DNA of 64,000 nucleotides, taken from NCBI GenBank assembly GCA_022376515.1, contig WTXI01000089.1, positions 1 through 64,000 of the forward strand. Reading direction: 5' to 3'. The translations under genes and the position numbers were made by a program. This document shows positions 9,731 to 19,891 of this stretch, one piece after another. How positions within the stretch are numbered: the first letter of the stretch is position 1; each line of letters begins with the position of its first letter. Source of the DNA: Lactifluus volemus. Lineage: Eukaryota > Basidiomycota > Agaricomycetes > Russulales > Russulaceae. Below the pieces are notes generated by a model. The model did no database searches. It had not been told where the DNA came from and worked only from the letters and a program-made list of their open reading frames with translations.

Positions 9731-10910
9731 TCACACAAGGTTCAATGGCTTATCGACTTCCTCTTTAAGACCGAACTCAATGGGGAGAGCAGTAACGTTG
9801 AGCGCGACGATGGTGATACCCATCTGATGGCGGTCACGCGGTTCCCAGCCTTCGGGGAGACGTTCCTCGGTCAAGAAGGTGTATAGGTCAGGCACAACCC
9901 CACCAAAGACGTGCGACAATTGTGACGCGCTGTCAACCAAGAAGAGATAATGATGAGATGGAAAAGAGAAGAAATTTTAGGAGACGAACTTGGCTGAGTT
10001 AATTAACTTGTGTTTGAAGTCTATCGAGTACTGCCCATTATCGCGCCTGCATTCACGACGGCGCGCATCAAGACGCCGGCCGAAATCGCGTGGGGTCAAG
10101 GTGCGATTCTTATCAAAGTCGGCCAGACCTTTCGCGGCTTGCGCTGCGACGCCGAAATAGGGCGAGTCGTCCGGGGGCAGAGGTGGGTCAAATGATGTCG
10201 CGTGGATCCGGGGAGGTCGGCCAGTGGCGCACTTGAGCAACGAGGCTACCAACTGACCCTCCGGCATACTCTGGTCAGGTTGGAGGTGCGAGTCAGGTCC
10301 TGTATTGTTGTCCCATAAGGAGGATTTTAAGTGAGGGGAGAGGCGGGGTTGGTCAAGAGAGCTAGGAATTAGAGGGGTTTTATGAACAACATACGGGTGA
10401 AAGAGGCATCATGCTCAATGCCGTCATGTACGTCGGCGTCTGAGAGGTCGAAGGTCCCAGTCAAGTAAGAGCGGTCCAAGATCTGAGACAAGGCGCGCGT
10501 CATGAAGAGGGCGAGCGAAGGAGAAAAGTTGAAAGTTGTGCGGGCCTTCGCAGACACCTCGCGAAAGGAGATGTTGCGACCGTCTCGTGCGATGATGCCT
10601 AGAGCACGTGAGACATAACTTTGCCAAAAACTTGGGCGAAGGGGGACGAACCGTGATTGGCCATCGCATTTAGCGCGGGACATGAACTGCGACTGTCACC
10701 GGGTTGTGGAGGGATATATTCTGGCCAGACACCACCTGCTCCTGGGTGCCCCTTGGGCGTCACCTTACCAACCTTGCGGTTACAGGTAATCGCATTAATG
10801 AGTACGAGGGAAATGTCCCATAAGATGAGGAAGACTGTATAGCCGAACTGAACTATTGACGAGGCGATGCCACGTACAAAGCGGCGGAGAGTTGTGATGA
10901 TGAGTCCCAT
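9731..10910 (-). CDS. Heme-thiolate peroxidase (peroxygenase-like), copy 1
   Basis: Four exons (10652-10910, 10395-10598, 9990-10299, 9731-9929) give 323 residues with all phases consistent. The heme-ligand motif is present as SCP (Cys77, followed by ALN). The family E-H-D motif is at residues 148-150 (GIEHDAS). These place it among short heme-thiolate peroxidases (chloroperoxidase/unspecific peroxygenase family), which use peroxide to oxidise or oxygenate organic substrates. A hydrophobic segment at about residues 19-41 with Arg in front suggests a signal anchor or ER/secretory targeting. Two intron donors are GTTCGT. The start is the ATG at 10910: homology to the other copies becomes indel-rich upstream of it, and a TATAAA lies 38 nt upstream. 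Exon lengths are identical to copy 3. The substrate is unknown. Confidence 0.86.
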
Positions 10911-11982
10911 GGGAGATGGGTCCTAGGATTCAGTGACCTCACCAGAATTTATACGGAAGGCTTTACCTGGTTTCCAAGAATTGAACCACCAAATTAAGAC
11001 AATTTGGAGTTCCTGCTGCTTACCGAGAGCTTGTGACGACCTTGTTCAGGGGCCCAGGCTTGCCCCCATTTTCAATGCGACACCTGTCTCTGAAATGTCA
11101 ACCCGGGCGTTCCGTACTTAGACAACGATATGACCGCGAGATTGGCCTATTCCCACATAAGTGGGGTAACTTAACTGAAATTGACGTGTGGCGCAGGGTG
11201 AGAGTCCGCGTACAGTAGCGTATAGGCAATAACTTGAAAATCACGTGAACTTTTGCTGGTTCTTGCAAGGCACGGGAAAATGGACATGGTCGAACATCGC
11301 CGCGCTTACAGCAACCTTCCAAGCAAGGGTATCTCTGCGGGCTCAGACGATAAGCATATTCGCAGCTCAGTTTCCTGCGGAAGTCCGCACAAACGAAAAG
11401 GAGGGAGTTAAGCAAACCCAAATAATGAATAAGAACCCACCCAGGCAAAAAAACGCAAAGTGGATGCGAGGGGTGTGGGGAGGAGCCGATCAATCTCCGT
11501 TTGGCTTTCGTAACGTAAGGTTTCGTTACAGAGGTGCCGAACTTGATTGTGACCTGACTGGACCAGTCAGGCCTAGTCAGGTGTGAAGGTGTCCCAACGA
11601 ATGACAACGGTGGCAGCCTGTCTTGGAAATTCGCGTTCCGACTCATTTCCATTTGCCTTGTTTTTCAAGTTGCCATGCATCTTCTTTTTGAATCTACATT
11701 ATTCGTCAATCCGGCCCTGTCACGTGACAAATTGAAATGGGATTGACAAACATGTGAACTGACGATGGACTGGTCCAATACAGTAGCGCAAGACGTTAAT
11801 TGCTAAAAAGACGTGCTCGACTCACGGAATAACAATTTAGGTACTCATAACATGGTCATTGTTGTAGATGGTGGGAGCGCGTGGAGCGCGTGCTGTGAAT
11901 GGGGCTTGGGCGATAGCCCAGACAGGTTAGCCCTGATCCTCTGCTCCTCGGTCTATCACACGCTTGTGTCTCCTCAATGAAA
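10911..11982. other. Intergenic region, no gene supported
   Basis: The first 50 nt hold the copy-1 promoter (TATAAA on the minus strand at 10948-10953). The rest contains only composition-driven ORFs, a 19-bp perfect palindrome (11553-11571) and, at 11590-11690, the left piece of dispersed repeat copy II. Confidence 0.5.
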
Positions 11983-12641
11983 TTAGTCAGAGCTTCTTCC
12001 GCTTTCGTTCCGAATATAGTGCTGGGCGCCAGCTGGGCGCAAGCGTTGGAGACGCTGGCTAAGCAGGTGGTCTCGGGCGGCTCGATTCAGCTCGAAAGCG
12101 TGCGCATGGAAGATGACATCATCGACGTAGGTGGGGTTCTGTAATGGGGTGCGGCCCCACTGGCAGTCGTGTGGGCCAGGCGCGCGTGGGCGGTGTTGGG
12201 CTTGTATTCTCCTGTGAATGTGTGTTCGGTGAGGAGTCGAATTGCCATGCAAAAGACTGGCAGGGGAAACGTTGCAATGCCCTGCATGAATTCAGGAAGC
12301 CCTTCCCGAGGGTCCTCAGTCAATATCTGTTCCCAGTCTGCAATGAACTCCCGGCGTGCCAGTACGCGGAGGGCCTCGATGGTGGGAGACGTGATGAACG
12401 GATCTGGGGCAGCGAGGGTCGCCGCCTCAGTAGCGATGGTTTGAAGATGAGGGGGTTGAAGGAGCCTGTTCCCGGAGCCAGCGTATTGTAATGTTCGGCT
12501 CTGGGTGTATGGAAACACATCCACCATTGTGTCGCAGATTACCCTGCACGCGTCCGCGTTGTCGTGGCAAACCGTGACCTGGCAGTAGTGGAGAACATAA
12601 TGGTCAGCTGTGAGCAGGGTGGGAGGTGAGTAGATCGCCAT
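11983..12641 (-). pseudogene. Unidentified gene fragment, two frames
   Basis: A frame from 12641 (MAIYSPP...) to about 12160 encodes a protein-like sequence of mixed composition. It then appears to continue in a second frame (TYVDDVIFHAHAFE...) to a stop at 11983-11985. No family was recognised. The two frames overlap near 12150 with no usable intron between them, so a frameshift is likely. The fragment lies between the two halves of dispersed repeat copy II and may have arrived as an insertion. The call rests only on composition and frame length. Confidence 0.35.
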
Positions 12642-13534
12642 TTCATCATCCACGCTCTCTCTACCATCCAATAATGATTGATCAGTTCCTGCGATGCACT
12701 CGGCTTGACCTTTCCGCTCGAGCTTGACTCTACATGATGTTGTGCGTCTCATGCGCTCTATTGTTCTATTAACTGACTGTGCTCTTGCTTTATTTCTTTT
12801 GATTTAGCTCGCCTCATATCCCTTCTACCTCTAGACTAGGAAATGTGCGTCGTCAGTCACCTTGCTTGCGGATACTGGAGGTTGCCAGTTTCAACAGTCG
12901 ATAGACAGTGGGATGCAGATCGCAGCGTAGTATTGGCAGAATGATCATGTCGGGTACATGGACTCGGGTGTATGCGGAGAGACTGAATGAGACGCAATGA
13001 AAAAAATAAATTTTATATTTGTACGTCATCATATGCTCATGCCCATCGAGGTTTTTTTTTGTCACCACGGGAATGTCGTTCTTCCTCTTCACGGATAGGC
13101 TGGCAAAGGGCGGTAAACAGCCAGGTTAATATCCAATTAAAAATAACGAGGCTTCCCTGGAAAATTACCCATGCGAGGTCAAATTCCGGTCACGGTTACG
13201 ATTGCGTCAAGGTTGAGTTCCACACCCAGCATACTGACGTACATTATGCGCTCGTCCCCGCCCGGGTCATCCCACGTTTTGGGGATTGGCCTTGATGGAG
13301 TCAGGGTCATATGGCTCCTCCTTGAGTCCCCGTAGCGCAGCCATCACGTCCGTGGATCCAACATCAATCACCAAGGGCAGGGTGCCATTCGCCGCTTACG
13401 GAAAACACCTTTCGGTTTCCGCGCGGGCGCGGTGGACATGTATTCGACTGTACGGGGCACAGACCGGTGCGAAAAAGGGGGGGAGGGCTGGTAAAAGATG
13501 AGTGAGGGGCCATTTTCTCTTGCACGAAGTTCTC
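12642..13534. other. Mostly non-coding; possible short exon remnant
   Basis: 12640-12835 is the right piece of dispersed repeat copy II. On the minus strand, about 13285-13400 reads VIDVGSTDVMAALRGLKEE in one frame and ends in a stop. This is protein-like, but the family is not recognised and there is no intact gene around it. Confidence 0.3.
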
Positions 13535-13715
13535 TTATCTCTTCTTGGCCCTCAGCTTGGCGGCTGCAGCCTCTTCCTCTTCTCTTTCGTTGTGACAGGA
13601 TTCGGCTATGGGTCGTCCACTCTGCGTCACGAGCATGTCCACAGTCGCATGGAACCGTGTAGTGCCGAAACGTACTGGATGACTGCCCGTTTTTCGAGGC
13701 GGTAGGGCACACCCG
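13535..13715 (-). pseudogene. C-terminal remnant of an unidentified protein
   Basis: A minus-strand frame ending at TAA 13535-13537 encodes a plausible protein tail: RFGTTRFHATVDML, then an acidic EREEEEAAAAKL stretch and a basic KKR end. Upstream the likely continuation (RTGVPYRLEKR) is in another frame, so the reading is broken near 13680. It is not recognised. It is reported because the composition is unlike the flanking non-coding DNA. Confidence 0.35.
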
Positions 13716-14509
13716 TGCGGAACGTTGTTGAAAGTCTGATAGATGTTGGTTCAGTCAAATGGTTTTAGGCACAATAAGCGATGTTGTGCTCGGCGATATG
13801 TGCATCAGAAAAGGACACTGAGTCTCCGCATGCATTTAGCAATTGTTGATCTCAAGTCCAGACTACAGTACCACTCCACCGTCAGGCACTGGCAGGCACA
13901 ACTGGTTTAACGTTTATGTTGCGTTGTCACGAACCCAGGCCGCTCACTGTCGGTGCTTTCGGGCGCTGGTGCCTACCTCCGAGCGTGCTTATATCGTAAT
14001 ATACTAAAAGAGCGCAATTAAAAGGAACTAGTCTAAACCGAAAATATCCATTTCATCACGAAATACGGTATATTGTTACTCGCGAGTACGGGGAGTTGAA
14101 CTGAGGTACGATAGGTGAGGAGAATCACGATATGAATGTCTTTAGTAGTTAGAGATATGTACATACTCTGATGAGCACAGGCACAGAGGGTATGCCAGGA
14201 GAAAGGGTGAGCTTTCACTGGGGGTCAAAAGCTAGGAATTTCTCCTGTCTATTCCTCAGTCCTTAAGTACGGGAATTGTAGCTACTTAAGGAACTAAGAA
14301 AGAAAGGTCTAAAAATGGTGTAATTAAGAATATGAACGTTGGAGTCACGATGTCGGCCGAAATGGGTTGACACCAAGGGTGGGCACGAAGCCAACCTTAC
14401 AGCGAACAAGGAGAAAATGACTTTAAAGTGAGACCCGACACATGGATGTTCCGAGTCAGTCCAGCCAGCTCAGGCGTTCATCGAACGTTCATCTAGTGAG
14501 TGACGTACA
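13716..14509. other. Non-coding; truncated 3' flank of peroxidase copy 2 with an insertion
   Basis: 14060-14160 and 14400-14509 match the 3' flank of copy 1. They are separated by about 240 bp (14160-14400) absent from copies 1 and 3, so something was inserted here. 13716-14060 holds nothing recognisable. Confidence 0.5.
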
Positions 14510-15656
14510 TCACAAAAGTTCTAATGGCTATCGACTTCCCCTTCAACACCGAACTCAATGCAGAATGCGGTAAGTTTGAACCTGATCGTGGTGAAACCGG
14601 ACATGCCATTCCCAGCCATCGGGGAGACGTTCCTCGGTCAAGAAGGTGTATAGGTCGGGCACACACCCACCAAAGATGTACAACAATGCTGATCCCCTGC
14701 CAACCAAAAAGAGATGATGACGTGGAAATGGTGGAATAGACAAGAAATTAAGGGACGAACTTGGCTGAGCCAACTATCTTGTGTCCGAAGTCTGGCGAGA
14801 ACTGCCCGTTATCGCGCCTGCATTCATAACGACACGCACCAAGACGCCGGGAGAGATCGGTTGAGGTCAATGGGCGATTCATATAAAATTCGGCCATAGC
14901 ATCCGTGACTTGCGTTGCGACGCCGAAATGGGGGGATTCGTTCGGGAGCAGAGGCGGGTCCGATGCTGCCGCCTGGATCCGGGGAGGTGGGCCAGTGGCG
15001 TACTTAATCAAACGAGGCCACCAACGGACCTTCCGGCAGACCCTGGTCAGCTTGGAGGTGCGTGTTGTCCTGTATTGTTGTTCCATAAGGAGGAATTTAA
15101 GCGAGGGGAGAGGCGAGTCGGTCAGGAGAGCTAGGATTTATGGACAACTTGAACATACGGAGAAGAGAGGCGTCGTGCTCAAAGCCGTTGTGTGCGTCTA
15201 TGTCTGAGGGGTCGAATTAGAGCGCCCGGTGTAGTAAGGGCGGTTCAAGATGCGCGGCACGTAGAGGCAGAACGTAGGAGCAAAGTTGTAAGTTTTTGGG
15301 CCACCTCTCGGAAGGAGATGTTGCGTCCGTCTCGTGAAATGATACCTAGAGTCATAGTAACTTTGCCAAAAAAAACGTGGTTGAAAGGGGGATGAACCGT
15401 AATTTGCCATCGCGTTTAGCGCGGGACATGAACTGCGACTGTCACCGAGTTATGGAGGGATATATTCTGGCCAGGTGCCACCTTCTCCTGGGTGTCCATT
15501 GGGCGTCACCCTACCGACCTTGCGGTTGAAAGTAAGGGCATTAATGAGTATGAGGGAAATGTCCCAGGAGAAGAAGCAGACAAGGATGCAGAACTCAAAG
15601 ATTGACGAGGTGATGCCGCGTCCAATGCGGCGGAGAGCTGTGGTGATGAGCACCAT
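14510..15656 (-). pseudogene. Heme-thiolate peroxidase, copy 2 (pseudogene)
   Basis: The same four-exon layout as copies 1 and 3 is recognisable. Exon 1 (15398-15656, 259 nt) is intact, with the SCP heme-ligand motif. Exon 2 (15159-15345) is 17 nt shorter than the 204 nt of the other copies: 10-nt and 12-nt deletions and a 5-nt insertion bring in a TAA and destroy the frame before the E-H-D motif. Exon 3 starts with a 2-nt deletion and later gains a base. The last exon is frameshifted after LPDGW, and the stop position corresponds to 14510-14512. Multiple independent lesions make this a true pseudogene, unlike the single-base lesions in the housekeeping genes further right. Confidence 0.85.
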
Positions 15657-16289
15657 GGACACCAGCAGAATTTATACAGTACCGAAGGCTTTGCCTCTGC
15701 ACCGCGTAACATGCCGAAATGAGGCAAGCTGGAGTTCGGGGTGAACGAAGACCTAAACAAGTGATTTAAAAGCTGGTATAGTAGTGACTAGTGAGGTGAT
15801 GCCGACGATCCATGTGAGAGGTGATCATCCGAACAATTAGTGTGAGATGCGGCATCGCATGGCTGGATGTGATACGAGTACGAAGATGCAACTGCGTTCG
15901 GATGATACGCATCGCGTGGCTGGAGAAATACGAGCTCAACTCGGAAGATGCGATCGCGTTCTGATGTTGTGGGTGAGGATCAAGGGGCATTGCAGTGGGA
16001 TTTATTTGAGAGATGGTCGTAAATTATCCAAGACGACATCCCTAGTAGGTTGGACCAGTGCACATGATCCACCGGATATCTCCGAAACAAACCCACCTCC
16101 AACCTCTCTATTACTGTACTGTAGCTAGATGTCGTATGTCAATTTCTCTCCTGCCGATGACCCCATTTGTTAATTGTCAATACAGCTCGAGTCACGTCAA
16201 CCGCGCTCTGCTCAACGAAACGCAACTGAGCTTTTTCCCGCTCCAGATTACTAGTGTGTATATTTATCACCATGTACTAAATCTCTTCC
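15657..16289. other. Intergenic, no gene supported
   Basis: A TATAAA on the minus strand at 15671-15676 belongs to peroxidase copy 2 but lies only 15 nt from its ATG, because about 25 nt present in the other copies are missing. The remainder has only short chance ORFs. Confidence 0.45.
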
Positions 16290-19148
16290 TCCGCCAGCTC
16301 TTAGAGCGCACAACCTTCCCCGCATCAAGGCCCTCCTTGAGAAAAAACCGATTTTATGCCACTGTGACACACGGGGGGAGAACATGGAAGACACGATCTG
16401 TGCGGAGCGTAGCCCGACAAGTGGAATGGAACGAGAACATCGATTTGTAGGAAATCTCGTATTTTTATCCTAAGTTATCTGAAACTGAATCTCTCGCAGC
16501 GTCACCGCGCTCTCGTATCACAATTTCTCTTTACGTGAAAATGACCATGCGGAATGATATCCTTGTCGGAAGGCAGGAGATAGCCTGTGAACCCCAACTT
16601 GGTTCGTCTTTTAAAGAATTCTTACCCATGCGTCTGGCTGACCATCCCACATATAGAAATAGATATTGTTTTCGGCAGTAATGACGCGCATTCGACGGAG
16701 GCAACCACACTCTTCCTAACGATCACCGAGTCAGAGAACAGGAACTCCTCTCTGAATGCGGCAGTCAACACCCAGAGCCCCACAACTGTCGATCTCGATA
16801 ACCCTGCTTCTGAAGGAGGGGCTGCGCGTCTTGCTGTCCAACGCAACAGTGTAACCATGCAAACCATGACAGCTGCCACCCTCTCTACCTCCTATACTCC
16901 GGACAGGTGACCTTCCCAGTGAGAGCGATATTAGTGCGGTAAAAACATGGAAAAGTGCCGTAACCAATATCATTTTTGCCCTTCCGTCGCTGAGCCAACT
17001 TCCTCTCTTTAGCTGAACCCCTATGCAAAACTAGCGTGGAGTCTGCTCTCAAAAATCCCTGAGGTGCATTTCTTTGCTTTATCGGATGATGCAAACCAGG
17101 CACTCATTTGTTTTGTTTTTCGCTTTGCCTGCAGATCTTGCTACAGCAGGTCGAGCGTGGCCTCAACACACTACTTGAGGCGATACGCGATTGTAGAAGA
17201 GGCCGATACTTTGAGGAACATCATGCCAGAGTCTAGACAAGCAACAATTCTCGAGGAGATGTTGGAGAGCGTCTCCAAATGTGCCGAGTTTATTCAATCA
17301 TATGCGGAGGATGTGCATGTCGGTACATCGTTTTCATCTCTCTCGTTGATTAGTATAGATATGTGGTTTTCAGGGAAGCGGCCTCTAAAGTATATCGTCA
17401 GCCAAGTGGATGGAAATATCGAACAGTACCGCACCGACCTCGTCCGATTGCGAAACAGTTTCCTCGCCCGTGCTACGGTCACTACCGAGGTTGCTGTGCT
17501 AGAAGCTGGTGCGTAACTCTGATGGCCGCAGCACTGTCGGATCGTCAATTTGACGAGCATGGAATTGGATACAAAAATCAGGGAAATGTCGTATAAGGGA
17601 GGCTGGCGATTCAAGGATAAGCGCTGTCTTCCGGCACACGCGAAGGGTTCTTGGACTATTATCAAGTGGGTTGAGAATCCCGAATCTGAACGTGTGCTCC
17701 TTCTCCTCGGCCAAGCAGGCACCGGAAAGTCTTCTATTGCCCTTGAGATTGCACGTCGTTTCGACGACAAGTGTCTCGACTCTTACTTCGCCTTTTTGCG
17801 AAAGGAGCAGTCCAAAGATGAGGCTTACCAGCTCCTCACGCCATTTGCTCGCGATCTCTCCCATCGAAGTCCTGTTTTCAAACGCGCCCTTGGAAGGGTC
17901 ATCAAGGATAAGTCGTCTCTCCGTGGTGCCCGAGACTATCGTACGCTTTCTGAATGCCTCCTCCTTGAACCGCTCAAGAACGTGCCGCTTCTAGTCCAGT
18001 TCTCATCGTCATCGATGCACTGGATGAGAGGATTCTGATCGCGTGGTTGGACTTCTCGGTTACCTCGGCTCGCTACTGAGCAACGTCACTTCGTCTGATC
18101 AAACGCGACCCATCGTTCCTCTCCATACGTCATTCCGCGACTTTCTGACCAGCAAGAAGAGTGATGTGTTTTATGTGGACCTTGGCGACGCCCACCATCA
18201 GTTGGCACACTCCTGCCTTACGATAATGCTCGATGATCTCAAACTCAATATCTGCAAACTCGAGTCGTCACATCTCGCCGACAGCGACGTCCCAGACTTG
18301 ATTGACAAATACATTCCATTTGCTCTATTGTATGCCTGCATTCATTGGGACGTCCATTTAGGACACGTCTCTTTCAAACGCGAACTCTTTCAGAAGCTTC
18401 GGTCCCTGCTCGAGACGAAGTTTTTGTTTTGGCTGGAAGTTCTGAGCGTCAAGAACAGTGTGGGCCTTGCTTCACCAGCGCTATCATCTCTATCGATGTG
18501 GTTGCAGCCGGAGGTGGGTACATCATAATTTCATATGACATTTACTAGCTTGTAAATTGCAATAAGCGTTGGCAAACGGAGGTCAAGAATTTGTTGGCAT
18601 TGGTGAATGATGCGTCCGCGGTATTTCGGAATGACGATGGCAATGAGCGCTCCCCATATCTATATCTCTGCCCTCCCTTTCGCCCCGACCTCTACTGAGA
18701 TCTTCAAGCAATATATTCACCAATTTCCTCGCACACTGACCTTCGAACGCGGGCAGTTGTCTCATTGGTCAGCATTGGAAATGACGATCCAGGCCCAAAG
18801 CGGATTCGTCTATTCTTTCTGTTGTATTCTTGCCGGATGGGCAGCATATCGCATCAAGCTTGTCTGATCACATGGTTCATGCGTGGGATGCCACAACAGG
18901 ACAGCTCATAGCGGGCCCATTTACTGGACACACCCATTCAATCAGTCTGTCACATTCTCCCCGATGGGCAGTGTATTGCATCAGGCTCGGACGATTACAC
19001 AATTCATGTGTGGGATGCCACAACAGGACAGCTCGTTGCAGGCCCATTTAATGGACATGCCAGTTCAGTCACATCAGTCACGTTCTCCCCAGACAGGCAG
19101 GATATCGCATCAGGCTCCGACGATCAAATGATTTGTGTATGGGATTGA
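16290..19148 (+). pseudogene. C2-NACHT-WD40 (NLR-like STAND NTPase) pseudogene
   Basis: In order: a C2-like domain in three frames (HNLPRIK at about 16305, ATVTHGG at about 16357, RITISLYVKMT at about 16514). Next comes a linker, then a helical region (17150-17516) with a GTACAT...TTTCAG intron. The NACHT domain (17550-18028) has an intact Walker A, GQAGTGKS, at 17708-17731. Its Walker B (VIDALDE, 18008-18028) is out of frame with Walker A. The rest of the NACHT domain is missing: the sequence jumps straight to the post-NACHT helical region (18043-18530). Two to three degenerate WD40 repeats (GQLIAGPF, VHAWDATTG) follow in alternating frames and end at TGA 19146-19148. The family acts as intracellular receptors in fungal non-self recognition. 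The large internal deletion and many shifts make function unlikely. Confidence 0.85.
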
Positions 19149-19891
19149 CTGCATGTCTTGCTTCACTTGTTGGGTTAACCAACATCTTTGACCATGTATG
19201 GTTTCCCAATAGATCATTGAACCATTGAATTCACAATCCACTTCAATAATCACCATTCCTGGAGACTATTATGGTCAAATCTGGGGGTGACTTGGTTGTA
19301 TGGGGAACAAGAAAAGACTCACACTCGGTTTGTGGAACATGGGCCAGCAAATCTCTTTTGCCTGTGCAACACGCTAGCCAGAGCGCAGGTGCACGGTGAT
19401 CCGCCGGTAACTCCAAGTTGGCGTTAAGTGAATATGGATGCACGACCACTAGATACGTTGGTTCGTTACCCGATGGCGGCGGCGACATGTCAGTTGAGGC
19501 ATTTTCCAGCTTCAGCACTAATAGTAGGATAATTCAGATAAAAGGATGTTGAGGTGAGAATGAAAGTTGGCGAGGACTGCGCCAGAGCAGGCAATTTAAG
19601 AATACGAAATAAATCAAAGGCCATGCTGCGGACATGTGCGCAAGGTATTCACGATAACCACCCTTTAGGGTGTACGTAGAACCTGAATGATTGAGCAAAA
19701 GTAAAGTTGCGCAGTTGATGAGGAGGCTTCTCAGTAAATGCGCCCCGTGATGTCTGGGCGCCAACATCTAAGTAGCTCCGGCGATTCCCACGAGGCGAGC
19801 AACGAGGCTGGAGATTCCCAGGGCCTTCTCAAAATTCCATCGCAGCAACGTTTTATCAATACATCACAAAATGTTTCCGCAGTCAACTTCT
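19149..19891. other. Intergenic between NLR relic and M28 protease
   Basis: No gene recognised. It holds the downstream regions of two converging genes. Confidence 0.45.

Noticed and set aside
11098..11652. 184-codon minus-strand ORF
   Set aside because: No protein-like composition or family motif; overlapped by another ORF on the plus strand and by part of a dispersed repeat.
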